Part shown: positions 9,932 through 19,344 of the stretch, piece after piece
Numbering within the stretch: position 1 is the first letter of the stretch
Layout: each line of letters starts with the position of its first letter
DNA from: Paramicrobacterium agarici
Lineage (GTDB): Bacteria > Actinomycetota > Actinomycetes > Actinomycetales > Microbacteriaceae
Length of the DNA: 64,000 nt
Direction of reading: 5' to 3'
NCBI RefSeq assembly: GCF_002563955.1
Contig: NZ_PDJE01000001.1
Span: 2,542,001-2,606,000 of the forward strand
Position numbers and translations under genes: made by a program
The notes under the pieces: generated by a model
The model's database searches: none
Told to the model about the DNA's origin: nothing
What the model saw: the letters and a program-made list of their open reading frames with translations, nothing else

Positions 9932-10703
9932 AGCGTCCCGTCTCCTTCTGATTGTGCTTCGTCGGATCCCATCGTTCGTCCGGAGCGTCTTCGTGACGAA
10001 TCATCTCAAGCTCGGCCGTTATGGCGTTCATGATCGTGTTCGTCGCCTCTGCGAACGTCGCCGAATCACGCGGTCGATCGGCACAGGCGCTCAAATCGAC
10101 GACGTCGCCGACTTTGATCGTGATCTTCTTCGGTGGAAAAAAGCTCACCTTCTTGCCGTAGCGGGCCATGACCTTCTGGGTTCCCCAGTGGGCGACGGGG
10201 ATCACGGGAAGATCGTGGGTGAGCGCCATGCGGGCAGCACCGGTCTTGCCGCGCATCGGCCACATCTGCGGGTCGCGCGTGAGCGTTCCCTCCGGGTACA
10301 CGATCACGCCGCCGCCGATCGTGACGAGGTCTCCGGCAGCCTCGATCGGGCCCTTTCCTCGCGCCGAGCCTTCTCGTTCGACGGGAATCTGGCCCGAGGA
10401 GCGCAGCAGCCAGCCGACAACCGGAATGCGAAACAGGGAGGCTTTCGCCATGAATCGCGGCACGCGCCCCATCTTCCACGTGGCGATGCCGATCACGATG
10501 GGATCGATCTCGCTGAAGTGATTGGGCGCGAGAATGAACGGTCCGCTGCGGGGAAGCTTGTGTCCGTCGATGATGGTGATCTTCATCATCACTCGCGCGA
10601 TCGGCAGGATCAGCGCAGCAAGCAGCCAGAAGATCGAGGGACGCGACTTCTCTGTGCTTCGCTTCACTGACGTCGACGACAGTGGCTCTGGGGTGTCTGA
10701 CAC
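9921..10703 (-). CDS. 1-acyl-sn-glycerol-3-phosphate acyltransferase (PlsC family)
   Basis: 260 residues from a GTG at 10703, seven bases after the murA stop. The acyltransferase motif NHFSEID (H62-x4-D67) and the PEGT motif (137-140) are both present. A hydrophobic stretch at about 23-40 should anchor it to the membrane. It would make phosphatidic acid from lysophosphatidic acid, consistent with the downstream gpsA. Substrate choice within the family cannot be read from sequence. An in-frame ATG at 10793 lies inside murA and is rejected. Confidence 0.88.
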   Translation of the reverse strand: MSDTPEPLSSTSVKRSTEKSRPSIFWLLAALILPIARVMMKITIIDGHKLPRSGPFILAPNHFSEIDPIVIGIATWKMGRVPRFMAKASLFRIPVVGWLLRSSGQIPVEREGSARGKGPIEAAGDLVTIGGGVIVYPEGTLTRDPQMWPMRGKTGAARMALTHDLPVIPVAHWGTQKVMARYGKKVSFFPPKKITIKVGDVVDLSACADRPRDSATFAEATNTIMNAITAELEMIRHEDAPDERWDPTKHNQKETGRFES

Positions 10704-10710
10704 TCCCCCA

Positions 10711-12075
10711 TTATCCTTCGATCGTGAAATCGGCTCCGAGAACCTTGAGCTTCTCGAGGAAGCGCTCGTAGCCCCGGCTGATGATTCCCACATTCGAGAC
10801 GCGAGAGCTTCCTTCGGCGCTGAGCGCAGCGATCAAGTGCGAGAATCCGCCGCGAAGATCGGGAACCACGATGTCGGCCCCGTGCAGTGTGCTCGGCCCG
10901 GAGATCACAGCCGAGTGGTTGAAGTTGCGCTGCCCGAACCGGCACGCTTGCCCGCCGAGGCACTCGCGATGAATCTGGATCGTGGCGCCCATCTCGACGA
11001 GTGCGTCCACAAATCCGAAGCGCTTTTCGTACACGGTCTCGTGCACGATCGATACGCCCTGTGCCTTTGTCAGTGCCACGACGAGCGGCTGCTGCCAATC
11101 GGTCATGAAGCCAGGGTGCACGTCGGTTTCGATGATGACCGGGTTGAGCTCGGTTCCGGGATGGAAGAAGCGAATGCCGTCTTCGTGGATCTCGAAGCCT
11201 CCGCCGACCTTGCGGAAGACGTTGAGGAACGTGAGCATTTCGGACTGGCGCGCACCGCCAACGAAGATGTCGCCCTCGGTGGCGAGAGCGGCTGCAGCCC
11301 AGCTCGCGGCCTCGTTGCGATCGAACAGCGCTCGGTGCGAATATCCGGTGAGCGTTGTGACGCCCTCGATGCGAATGACCCTGTCGGTGTCGACCGAGAT
11401 GATCGCCCCCATCTTCTGGAGGATGTTGATGAGATCCATGATCTCGGGCTCGATCGCCGCGCCCCGCAGCTCGGTGATCCCTTCCGAGCGCACCGCTGTC
11501 AGGAGCACTTGCTCCGTCGCACCGACGCTCGGGTAGGGAAGCTCGATTTTCGCGCCGCGCAGGCCCGTCGGCGCCGAGATGCGAATGCCGCTGGGGAGCT
11601 TTTCGACGACGGCGCCGAAGGTGCGCAGCACGTCAAGGTGGTAATCGATCGGACGGTCGCCGATGCGGCATCCGCCCAGGTCGGGAATGAACGCCTCGCC
11701 CAGCTTGTGAAGCAACGGGCCGCAGAACAGGATCGGAATACGACTCGAACCCGCGTGCGCGTCGATGTCGGCCATGTGAGCGCTCTCGACGGCAGAAGGG
11801 TCGAGATGGAGCTCACCGTCTTCGTCACCGTCGCTGATCTTGACGCCGTGAACGTCGAGCAGACCGCGAACGACACGGACATCGCTGATGTCGGGAACGT
11901 CCCTCAGAACGCTGGGCGTGTCTCCGAGCAGCGAGGCCACCATCGCCTTGGTGACGAGGTTCTTCGCGCCTTTGAGTTCAATTCGTCCCGTGAGAGGACG
12001 CCCTCCGCGAATGGTGATTGTGTCTGCGTGAAGTCCCACGCCCGCCCCCAAAGCGTCCTCGAGAAGAGTCTTCAA
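10711..12075 (-). CDS. murA: UDP-N-acetylglucosamine 1-carboxyvinyltransferase
   Basis: 454 residues. It transfers enolpyruvate from PEP to UDP-GlcNAc, the first committed step of peptidoglycan synthesis. The KGAKN motif (about 36-40) contributes substrate binding. The catalytic loop reads DLGGCRIGDRPID with the PEP-reactive cysteine at about 136, so a fosfomycin-sensitive Cys form is predicted rather than a Cys-to-Asp variant. The 3' end is seven bases from plsC and the start is 20 bases from leuD, all on one strand. Confidence 0.95.
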   Translation of the reverse strand: MKTLLEDALGAGVGLHADTITIRGGRPLTGRIELKGAKNLVTKAMVASLLGDTPSVLRDVPDISDVRVVRGLLDVHGVKISDGDEDGELHLDPSAVESAHMADIDAHAGSSRIPILFCGPLLHKLGEAFIPDLGGCRIGDRPIDYHLDVLRTFGAVVEKLPSGIRISAPTGLRGAKIELPYPSVGATEQVLLTAVRSEGITELRGAAIEPEIMDLINILQKMGAIISVDTDRVIRIEGVTTLTGYSHRALFDRNEAASWAAAALATEGDIFVGGARQSEMLTFLNVFRKVGGGFEIHEDGIRFFHPGTELNPVIIETDVHPGFMTDWQQPLVVALTKAQGVSIVHETVYEKRFGFVDALVEMGATIQIHRECLGGQACRFGQRNFNHSAVISGPSTLHGADIVVPDLRGGFSHLIAALSAEGSSRVSNVGIISRGYERFLEKLKVLGADFTIEG

Positions 12076-12095
12076 TACATGTCCCTGATATTCGG

Positions 12096-12692
12096 CTATC
12101 TGACGGGCAGGGTCTGCGGACGCCAGGTTGCGCGTGTGGCCTCGAATGCTGTGATCGCTTCTTCGTTTCGAAGCGTCAGAGCGATGTCATCGAGCCCCTC
12201 GAGCAAACGCCACCTAGTGTAATCATCGATATCGAATGGCACCTGAACATCGCCGACGCTCACCGTCTTGTCGGCGAGGCTGACGGTGAACTCGACGCCC
12301 GGATGCGCGTCGATCTCTGCCCAGAGTCGCTCAAGATTGTCTTCTGTGATCTGCGCGGCCAGCAGTCCCTGCTTACCGGAGTTTCCGCGGAAGATATCGC
12401 CGAACCGTGTGCTGAGCACCACGGAGAAGCCATAGTCGCGCAGAGCCCACACGGCGTGCTCGCGCGATGACCCGGTTCCGAAGTCGGGGCCGGCGACGAG
12501 GATGCTGGCGCCGGCGAACTCGGGCTGGTTCAGCACGAACTCCGGGTCTTGCCTCCAGCCGGCGAAGAGTGCGTCGTCAAAGCCCGTCTTCGTGACGCGC
12601 TTGAGGTAGACGGCGGGGATGATCTGGTCGGTGTCGACGTTCGATCGCTTCAGGGGCGCCGCGATTCCCGTGACTGTTGTGAATTTCTGCAT
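12096..12692 (-). CDS. leuD: 3-isopropylmalate dehydratase small subunit
   Basis: 198 residues. With LeuC it isomerises 2-isopropylmalate to 3-isopropylmalate in leucine synthesis. The swivel-domain motifs [13 protein letters not shown] and [17 protein letters not shown] are intact. It begins five bases after leuC, giving a standard leuCD unit, and murA follows after 20 bases in the same direction. Length is normal. Confidence 0.97.
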   Translation of the reverse strand: MQKFTTVTGIAAPLKRSNVDTDQIIPAVYLKRVTKTGFDDALFAGWRQDPEFVLNQPEFAGASILVAGPDFGTGSSREHAVWALRDYGFSVVLSTRFGDIFRGNSGKQGLLAAQITEDNLERLWAEIDAHPGVEFTVSLADKTVSVGDVQVPFDIDDYTRWRLLEGLDDIALTLRNEEAITAFEATRATWRPQTLPVR

Positions 12693-12697
12693 GATGA

Positions 12698-14131
12698 TCA
12701 GCTCTCCAGATCTGAGGGGCTCGACAGCGTTCCGCGCACGGCCGTCGCAGCCGCGACCACGGGCGAGACGAGGTGCGTGCGCCCTCCCTTGCCTTGACGG
12801 CCCTCAAAGTTGCGGTTGCTCGTCGATGCGCAGCGTTCGCCCGGCGCGAGCTGGTCTGGGTTCATGCCCAGACACATGGAGCAGCCCGCGAATCGCCACT
12901 CGGCGCCGAATTCTTCGACGATCTTGTCGATCCCCTCAGCCTCGGCCTCGAGACGCACGCGCGCCGATCCGGGAACGACCATGACACGCACACCGTCTGC
13001 CTTCTTCTTGCCCTTGATGAGGGTGGCGAACGAACGCAGGTCCTCGATGCGGCTGTTGGTGCACGACCCCATGAAGACAGCATCCACGGGAATCTCTTTG
13101 AGTTTTGTTCCCGGCGCGAGGTCCATGTACTCGAGAGCGCGCTCCGCCGCGGCGCGATCCGTCGGATCGTCGAACTGCTCGGGGCGAGGCACCTCCCCGC
13201 TCAGCGACACGCCCTGACCGGGGTTTGTGCCCCACGTGACAAACGGCTCCAGCTCGTCGGCGTTGAGGAAGACCTCCGCGTCGAACTGGGCGCCTTCGTC
13301 TGTCGAGAGCGTCTCCCAGTAGGCGACGGCTTCGTCCCAATCCGCGCCCTGCGGTGCGTGGGGCCGCCCCTTGAGGTAGTCATACGTCGTCTGATCGGGC
13401 GCCACCATTCCCGCGCGAGCGCCGGCCTCGATCGACATGTTGCAGATCGTCATGCGCCCTTCCATCGACAACGCGCGAATGGCGCTGCCGCGGTACTCGA
13501 GCACGTAGCCCTGGCCGCCGCCCGTGCCGATCTTGGCGATGACGGCGAGAATGATGTCTTTGGCGGTCACGCCCGGCTTGAGCGTGCCCTCGACGTTGAT
13601 GGCCATGGTCTTGAACGGCTTGAGCGGAAGAGTCTGCGTCGCCATGACGTGCTCGACCTCGCTCGTGCCGATGCCGAACGCCATGGCGCCGAAGGCACCG
13701 TGCGTCGACGTGTGCGAGTCTCCGCAGACCACGGTGATTCCGGGCATCGTGAGACCGAGCTGCGGGCCGACGACGTGCACGATTCCCTGTTCGACGTCGC
13801 CGAGGGAATGCAGGCGGATGCCGAATTCTTCGGCGTTCGTGCGCAGCGTCTGAATCTGCGTTCGGCTCGTGAGGTCGGCGATCGGCTTGTCGATGCCGAT
13901 CGTCGGCGTGTTGTGATCTTCCGTCGCGATCGTGAGGTCTGGCCGTCGAACGGGGCGACCGGCCATGCGCAGACCATCGAATGCCTGAGGACTGGTCACC
14001 TCATGTACGAGGTGCAGATCGATGTAGATCAGATCGGGAGTGCCATCTTCCCCTTTGGCCACGAGGTGGTCAGCCCAGACCTTCTCAGCCAGCGTGCGCG
14101 GGGTGTTCGGATTGTCAGCGTTCTGTTGCAT
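12698..14131 (-). CDS. leuC: 3-isopropylmalate dehydratase large subunit
   Basis: 477 residues. It holds the 4Fe-4S cluster of isopropylmalate isomerase: cysteines are visible in [12 protein letters not shown] (substrate loop region), FMGSCTNSR and GCSMCLGMN. The start at 14131 is preceded by AAGGAAG with good spacing. The 119-base gap to the upstream terC gene contains a possible Leu-rich leader peptide and a strong hairpin (listed separately), so leucine-responsive control is possible. leuD follows after five bases. Confidence 0.97.
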   Translation of the reverse strand: MQQNADNPNTPRTLAEKVWADHLVAKGEDGTPDLIYIDLHLVHEVTSPQAFDGLRMAGRPVRRPDLTIATEDHNTPTIGIDKPIADLTSRTQIQTLRTNAEEFGIRLHSLGDVEQGIVHVVGPQLGLTMPGITVVCGDSHTSTHGAFGAMAFGIGTSEVEHVMATQTLPLKPFKTMAINVEGTLKPGVTAKDIILAVIAKIGTGGGQGYVLEYRGSAIRALSMEGRMTICNMSIEAGARAGMVAPDQTTYDYLKGRPHAPQGADWDEAVAYWETLSTDEGAQFDAEVFLNADELEPFVTWGTNPGQGVSLSGEVPRPEQFDDPTDRAAAERALEYMDLAPGTKLKEIPVDAVFMGSCTNSRIEDLRSFATLIKGKKKADGVRVMVVPGSARVRLEAEAEGIDKIVEEFGAEWRFAGCSMCLGMNPDQLAPGERCASTSNRNFEGRQGKGGRTHLVSPVVAAATAVRGTLSSPSDLES

Positions 14132-14174
14132 TGACGTGCTTCCTTGGGTGAAGTTGAACAGGCGTCACCAGACT

Positions 14175-14212
14175 CCGCGACGAGGATGCCTGAAGACTAG
14201 GCCTCGCCGCGG
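14175..14212 (-). promoter_or_regulatory. Hairpin in the leuC leader (attenuator or terC terminator)
   Basis: The arms CCGCGGCGAGG and CCTCGTCGCGG pair over 11 positions with one G-U, and an inner CCT/AGG extends the stem. No U-run follows, so simple intrinsic termination of terC is less likely than a structure regulating leuC. The end of the candidate leader peptide overlaps the 5' arm. Confidence 0.45.
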
Positions 14213-14238
14213 CAGCTAAGAAGCAGACCGAACAGCAC
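14197..14238 (-). CDS. Possible leucine leader peptide upstream of leuC
   Basis: A 13-codon frame starts with GTG at 14238 and reads MLFGLLLSCRGEA, ending in TAG. Four of the first seven residues are leucine, three of them consecutive. It lies about 65 bases before leuC and directly overlaps the 5' arm of a stable hairpin. This is the arrangement expected of a leucine attenuator. No convincing ribosome binding site precedes the GTG, so translation is uncertain. Confidence 0.35.
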   Translation of the reverse strand: MLFGLLLSCRGEA

Positions 14239-14250
14239 GTGGCAAGGATA

Positions 14251-15252
14251 TCACTCGCCTGAGGACTCGTTCGCCTTCAGCTCCTTGCGACGTGCAGCGA
14301 TGAGGCTCGCGATCGTCGCGACCGCCATCGACACGATGATGACGCCGAGCGAGACCCAGGTGTTGATCTCGGGAATCCAGAGCACGTTCTCCCCGCCGTT
14401 GATGAACGGCAGCTCGTTGACGTGCAGCGCGTGGAAGACGAGCTTCACGCCGATGAACGCGAGGATGAAGGCGATGCCGTAATGCAGGTATTCGAGCCGC
14501 TCGAGAAGTCCGCCGAGCATGAAGTACAGCTGGCGAAGTCCCATCAGGGCGAAGATGTTCGCCGTGAACACGATGAACGGGCTCTGCGTGATGCCGAAGA
14601 TCGCGGGAATCGAGTCGATTGCGAACATGACGTCTGTCGCGCCGATCGCGAGGAAGACCATCACCATGGGCGTCCACATCGTACGGCCGTCGACGACCGT
14701 GCGCAGCTTCGCGCCGTCGTAGTCAGGCGCGACCTTCATTCTGCGTCGCATGAAGCGCGTGAACCAGGACTCAGCGTCCTCAGCGTCGTCACTGTCCCCG
14801 AACGCCTGCTTCCACGCCGTGTAGAGCAGGAAAGCGCCGAAGATGTAGAACACCGCGCTGAAATGCTCGATGAGCGTCGCTCCCGCGATGATGAAGATTC
14901 CACGGAAGACGAGGGCGATGATGATGCCCACCATCAGCACTTCCTGCTGGAACTTCTTGGGGACAGCGAACTTCGTCATGATGATGACGAAGACGAAGAG
15001 GTTGTCAATCGACAGGCTGTACTCGGTGAGCCAGCCGGCGAGGAACTCGCCCGCGAAGTCGCCTCCCGCGAACAGGAGCATCAGTCCGGAGAAGACGAGA
15101 GCAAGCGTCACGTAGAACGCGACCCACAGCGCCGACTCCTTCATCGATGGGATGTGAGGGCGCCTGACGACCAGCAGCAGGTCGAACAGCAGAATGAGCA
15201 CGAGAACGATGTACGATCCGATTTCAAACGCGAGCGGGAGCTCAGGGTGCAT
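14251..15252 (-). CDS. TerC/Alx-family integral membrane protein (probable Mn2+ exporter)
   Basis: 333 residues from the ATG at 15252, chosen because of GAAAGG nine bases upstream and because an earlier in-frame start would lie within the riboswitch. About eight or nine membrane segments are visible. Acidic residues within membranes (YSLSIDNLFVF and GATDVMFAIDSIPAIF) are the TerC signature. Family members under a yybP-ykoY riboswitch are linked to manganese efflux, so a Mn2+ export role is inferred. The C-terminal tail is charged and cytosolic. Confidence 0.88.
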   Translation of the reverse strand: MHPELPLAFEIGSYIVLVLILLFDLLLVVRRPHIPSMKESALWVAFYVTLALVFSGLMLLFAGGDFAGEFLAGWLTEYSLSIDNLFVFVIIMTKFAVPKKFQQEVLMVGIIIALVFRGIFIIAGATLIEHFSAVFYIFGAFLLYTAWKQAFGDSDDAEDAESWFTRFMRRRMKVAPDYDGAKLRTVVDGRTMWTPMVMVFLAIGATDVMFAIDSIPAIFGITQSPFIVFTANIFALMGLRQLYFMLGGLLERLEYLHYGIAFILAFIGVKLVFHALHVNELPFINGGENVLWIPEINTWVSLGVIIVSMAVATIASLIAARRKELKANESSGE

Positions 15253-15289
15253 ACGTTGATGCCTTTCACGGAGGGAGGATGCGATGAAC

Positions 15290-15389
15290 GCCGAAAGTCT
15301 CTCCCCCGACGGTGCCGGCGCAGCATCCGGGATCACGCCCTCATGACCCGTATTGACGAATGCTGCGAGACGGGATACTCCCCTTCGCC
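15290..15389 (-). ncRNA. yybP-ykoY manganese riboswitch
   Basis: The leader RNA of terC contains the conserved box GGGGAGUA near its 5' side (around 15383), a CGUCAAUACGGG element, and the 3' box CGGGGGAGAGACUUUC. Flanking GGCGAAGG and CUUUCGGC form the closing P1 helix with one mismatch and one G-U. A 7-bp GCAGCAU/AUGCUGC helix is also possible inside. A TAGAGT -10-like element sits just upstream (15396-15401), placing transcription start near the aptamer's first base. The element lies directly before terC, the commonest partner of this riboswitch class. Confidence 0.82.
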
Positions 15390-15482
15390 TTCCCTACTCT
15401 AACGGATGCTGACGGAGCGTCGCGATCCGACGAGGCACGCCTCTGGCCCGACCTGCCGTCGAGGCCGGAGGCGCGAGTCTCG

Positions 15483-17168
15483 TCAGCCTCGCTCGCCCGC
15501 GACGATCGCGGCGAGAGCGTTTCTGCGCTGCTCCTGCTCGACCGGGTCCGGAACGGGAAGCGACGCGAGAAGGCGCTGCGTGTAGGGGTCCTTCGGGGCG
15601 CCAAGCACCTCTGACCCCGTTCCTTCCTCGACGAGCTTGCCGCGGTACATGACGGCAATGCGATCAGAGAGAATGTCGACGACGGCGAGGTCGTGGCTGA
15701 TGAACAGCGCCGCAAAGCCCAGCTCGGCCTGCAGCTCGGCGAAGAGCTCGAGAACGCGCTCTTGCACAGACACGTCGAGCGCGCTCGTCGGCTCGTCGGC
15801 GATGAGCAGCTCCGGATCGAGAGCGAGTCCGCGCGCCAGGCTCGCACGCTGCCGTTGACCTCCCGAGAGCTCGTGAGGAAACCGCTTGGCATACGCGCGC
15901 GGCAGCTGCACGGCCTCGAGAAGCTCTGCCACCTTCGTCTCGATCTGCGCATCGCTCATGTCCCGGCGGTGCACCCGGAACGGCTCGGCGACGCACTCCT
16001 CGATGCTCAGCAGCGGGTTGAAGCTCGACGCGGGATCCTGAAAGACGAAGCCGATGCGCGAGCGCAGCTTCTTGAACTTGCGCTCTTTCACGCCGTTCAT
16101 CTCGGCGCCGAGTACTGTGAGCGAGCCGCCCGTCACGCGCGTGAGACCGGCGATCGCCCGCCCGATCGTGGTCTTGCCCGAGCCGGACTCCCCCACGAGG
16201 CCGACGACTTCTCCCGGCGCGATCTGAAATGACACGCCGTCGACGGCCATGAATCCCGGTCGCCCGAGTCGGCCAGGGTACTGGATCTGCAGGTCCTTCG
16301 CCTCGACGACGGGCGTCGCGCCCCGATCGGGTTCACGCCGCGACTCGACGGCGACGCTCTGACCGATGCGTGGGACCGCACCGAGCAGCTTCTTCGTGTA
16401 GTCGTGCTTCGGAGACGCGAAAAGCTCCCGCGAGCCGTTCTCTTCGACGATCTGACCTTGGTACATCACGACCACACGGTCGGCGAGATCGGCGACGACG
16501 CCCATGTTGTGCGTGATCAGCACGATCGACGTGTTGAACTCGTCGCGGCAGCGGCGAAGCAGGTCGAGGATCTCGGCCTGCACGGTGACGTCGAGCGCCG
16601 TGGTCGGCTCGTCGGCGACGATGAGCCCCGGGTCAAGAACGAGAGCCATCGCGATGACCACGCGCTGCTTCTGCCCGCCCGAGAACTGGTGAGGGTAATA
16701 GTCAACGCGGGTCTCGGGGTCGGGAATGCCCACGCGATTCAGAATGTCAATCGACTTTTCGCGCGCCGCCTTGCGGCTGAGTGCGCGATCGTGCGCACGC
16801 AGTCCCTCGGCGATCTGCCACCCCACCGTGTAGACGGGATTGAGCGCTGTCGAGGGCTCTTGGAACACCATCGAGACGTCGTCGCCCCGCATCTGGCGCA
16901 ATCGGCTCTTCGACACGGAGATGACATCGCCCGAGCGTTCCCCGTCGCGACTGCGGACGATGACGGCTCCCGAGCTCGTCGCCGTTTCGGGCAGGAGTCC
17001 GAGAATCGTCTTGGCCGTCACGGTCTTTCCGCTGCCCGACTCTCCCACGATGGCCACGACCTCGCGCGGTCCGACGGTGAGCGAGACGCCGTCGACGGCG
17101 CGGACAGCACCGGCGTCTGACGAGAATGCGACGTTCAGGTCGGTGATCTGCAGGATGTCGTCGCTCAT
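15483..17168 (-). CDS. Peptide ABC transporter, fused double ATP-binding protein (DppD-DppF type)
   Basis: 561 residues with two complete ABC domains. The first has Walker A GESGSGKT (42-49) and signature FSGGQKQR. The second has GESGSGKT followed by LSGGQRQR. Each is followed by an ADEPT(T/S)ALD Walker B. Such fused proteins power oligopeptide, dipeptide or nickel importers. It overlaps the upstream permease gene by four bases (ATGA) and ends the importer operon. No substrate can be assigned from the ATPase. Confidence 0.93.
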   Translation of the reverse strand: MSDDILQITDLNVAFSSDAGAVRAVDGVSLTVGPREVVAIVGESGSGKTVTAKTILGLLPETATSSGAVIVRSRDGERSGDVISVSKSRLRQMRGDDVSMVFQEPSTALNPVYTVGWQIAEGLRAHDRALSRKAAREKSIDILNRVGIPDPETRVDYYPHQFSGGQKQRVVIAMALVLDPGLIVADEPTTALDVTVQAEILDLLRRCRDEFNTSIVLITHNMGVVADLADRVVVMYQGQIVEENGSRELFASPKHDYTKKLLGAVPRIGQSVAVESRREPDRGATPVVEAKDLQIQYPGRLGRPGFMAVDGVSFQIAPGEVVGLVGESGSGKTTIGRAIAGLTRVTGGSLTVLGAEMNGVKERKFKKLRSRIGFVFQDPASSFNPLLSIEECVAEPFRVHRRDMSDAQIETKVAELLEAVQLPRAYAKRFPHELSGGQRQRASLARGLALDPELLIADEPTSALDVSVQERVLELFAELQAELGFAALFISHDLAVVDILSDRIAVMYRGKLVEEGTGSEVLGAPKDPYTQRLLASLPVPDPVEQEQRRNALAAIVAGERG

Positions 17169-18208
17169 GGCCGGTCTCCTTCGCTGGGATCTGGACCGTC
17201 GACGACGGCCGTGTTCTGCACGTTGGCAGTTGGAACGACGCTCGTCTCGACGATCTCGCCCGAGTCGGCCGCGACCCCGCGCCGTCCTCGGAGACGCGGA
17301 TCATTGAGGTCGTTGAGGCTCTCGCCGACCAGGGTCATGCCGAGCACGGCCAGGACGATGCCGAGGCCCGGGCCGATCGACGTCCACCAGATTCCGCTGG
17401 AGACGTCGGAGAGCGCCTTGTTGAGGTCGTACCCCCACTCGGACGCCGCCGTCGGCTCGATGCCGAATCCGAGGAACCCGAGCCCGGCGAGGGTGAGGAT
17501 CGCCTCGGAGGCGTTGAGCGTAAAGATGAGCGGCAGCGTGCGCGTCGCGTTGCGGAAGACGTGCAGACTCATGATGCGGATGTTGCTCGCTCCGAGCACC
17601 TTCGCCGACTCGACGAACGCCTCGGCTTTGATGCGAACCGTCTCCGCGCGAATAACGCGGAAGTACTGGGGAATGAAGACAACGGTGATCGACATCGCAG
17701 CCGTCAGGATTCCGCCGATGAGGTTCGAGCGACCTCCCGAGATCGCGATCGAGATGACGATCGCGAGCAGCAGCGAGGGGAACGCGTAGATCGCGTCGCA
17801 GATGACGACGAGCACACGGTCGATCCAGCCGCCGAAGTAGCCCGAGAGCAGCCCGAGAATGACGCCGATGAAGATCGACAACGTCACGGCGACGATCACG
17901 ACGAGGGCCGCTGTCTGTGCCCCCCAGATCACGCGCGACAGCACGTCGAACCCGCCGACCGTCGTGCCGAGGAGATGCTCAGGGCCGGGCGGTTGTTGTG
18001 CGCCGAAGCCGCCGTCTTCGTCGCTCAGCTGGGCGTATCCGTATGGCGAGATCCACGGAGCGAAGATCGCGACGAGCGCGAAGATCACCGAGATCGTGAG
18101 GCCGGCGATCAGCATGCCGCGCTGAATTCCGTAACTCTGCCTCAGCTGACGCAGAATGGGCAGCCGATCCATGAGGGACCGGCGAGTGCTTCCCGTCTGT
18201 GCGGTCAT
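17165..18208 (-). CDS. Peptide ABC transporter permease, DppC type
   Basis: 347 residues with a cytosolic N terminus, about six membrane segments and the EAA-type coupling loop (FVESAKVLGASNIRIMSLHV). The N-terminal OppC-like extension before TM1 is typical. The last 40 residues form a hydrophilic tail. It begins one base after the DppB stop and overlaps the ATPase gene, indicating strict translational coupling. Confidence 0.92.
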   Translation of the reverse strand: MTAQTGSTRRSLMDRLPILRQLRQSYGIQRGMLIAGLTISVIFALVAIFAPWISPYGYAQLSDEDGGFGAQQPPGPEHLLGTTVGGFDVLSRVIWGAQTAALVVIVAVTLSIFIGVILGLLSGYFGGWIDRVLVVICDAIYAFPSLLLAIVISIAISGGRSNLIGGILTAAMSITVVFIPQYFRVIRAETVRIKAEAFVESAKVLGASNIRIMSLHVFRNATRTLPLIFTLNASEAILTLAGLGFLGFGIEPTAASEWGYDLNKALSDVSSGIWWTSIGPGLGIVLAVLGMTLVGESLNDLNDPRLRGRRGVAADSGEIVETSVVPTANVQNTAVVDGPDPSEGDRP

Positions 18209-18209
18209 G

Positions 18210-19205
18210 TCAGTACCTCACTCTCGGGTCGATGAGCGCCGCGATGATGTCGACGATGAAGTTGGTCACGGCGACGATCACGGCGAGCAGGACGACGATG
18301 CCCTGCACGGCGACGAAGTCGCGGGACTGCAGGTACTGCACGAGCATGAAGCCGAGTCCCTTCCACTCGAAGGTCGTCTCCGTCAGCACGGCGCCCGCGA
18401 GCATCAGGGCGATCTGCATTCCCATCACGGTGATGATCGGAATGAGCGCGGGCCGGTAGGCGTGCTTGCGCACGAGCCGGAACTCGCTGACGCCGCGTGA
18501 GCGGGCAGCATCCACGTAGTCCTTCGTCAGCGTGCCGATCATGTTCGTTCGCACCAGACGCAGGAACACGCCAGCGGTGAGCAGTCCCAGCGCGATGGCG
18601 GGAAGGGCGGCATGGCTCAGCACGTCGCCGATCGCATCAGGATCGCCGAGCCGGAATGCGTCGATGAGGTGAATGCCCGTCGGATTGTCGAGAAGCTGAA
18701 GGTTGAGCTCTGTGCGTGTGCTCGCCCGGCCCGAGACCGGAAGCAGGCCGAGGCCGACTGAGAAGATCAGTTTGAGCAGCATTCCGGCGAAGAACACGGG
18801 TGTGGCATAGAAGAGAATGGCGAGAACGCGCAGAACGGCGTCTGACGCTTTGTCGCGCCGGTACGCGGCCCACATGCCGAGCGGAATGCCGACGATGAAG
18901 GCGACGATGAGGCCGTAGATCGCCAACTCGAGAGTCGCCGACCCGTACGTGAGCAGAATCTCGGTGACGGGGCGATTGTCACTGATCGTCGTTCCGAAGT
19001 CCCCGCGCAGCAGGCCGCCGAGGTACTCGAAGTACTGCACGATCACGGGGCGGTCGTATCCGGCCGCGTGAATGCGCTCGGCGAGCTGGTCAGGAGTGAG
19101 ACGCCCGCCGAGGGCTGCGGTGATGGGATCCCCCGTCGTGCGCATGAGCACGAACACGAGGGTGACGAGAATGAAGATCGTGGGGATGATGAGCAGGAAC
19201 CGCAC
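18210..19205 (-). CDS. Peptide ABC transporter permease, DppB type (start uncertain)
   Basis: 331 residues if the GTG at 19205 is used. That start falls inside the first hydrophobic segment (preceding in-frame residues are SLLRYII, the usual family N terminus), so the true start is probably upstream. The frame stays open with coding-like, Ser/Pro/Gly-rich codons. No ATG, GTG or TTG is available, but a CTG at 19301 has AGGTGG just before it and would give 363 residues. Six membrane segments and the coupling loop DAARSRGVSEFRLVRKHAY are clear. Confidence 0.88.
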   Translation of the reverse strand: MRFLLIIPTIFILVTLVFVLMRTTGDPITAALGGRLTPDQLAERIHAAGYDRPVIVQYFEYLGGLLRGDFGTTISDNRPVTEILLTYGSATLELAIYGLIVAFIVGIPLGMWAAYRRDKASDAVLRVLAILFYATPVFFAGMLLKLIFSVGLGLLPVSGRASTRTELNLQLLDNPTGIHLIDAFRLGDPDAIGDVLSHAALPAIALGLLTAGVFLRLVRTNMIGTLTKDYVDAARSRGVSEFRLVRKHAYRPALIPIITVMGMQIALMLAGAVLTETTFEWKGLGFMLVQYLQSRDFVAVQGIVVLLAVIVAVTNFIVDIIAALIDPRVRY

Positions 19206-19344
19206 GATGATATATCGCAGCAGGCTCCCTCCCCCGCTGGATTTCGTGGCTGGGGCGGCTTGCGCAGTCGTGCCGCTGGGTTGTGCGCTGGGGGAAGTCA
19301 GCGTTCCACCTGCCTCTCTGGGGACATGGGGGTGTGTGACCCGG

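Noticed and set aside
10522..12222. A 566-codon plus-strand open frame opposite murA
   Set aside because: Its codons mirror the G/C-rich third positions of murA, and no motif or ribosome binding site supports it; murA itself has all catalytic residues.
12773..14134. A 453-codon plus-strand open frame opposite leuC
   Set aside because: Antisense shadow of leuC in high-GC DNA; product is Arg/His-rich without family features.
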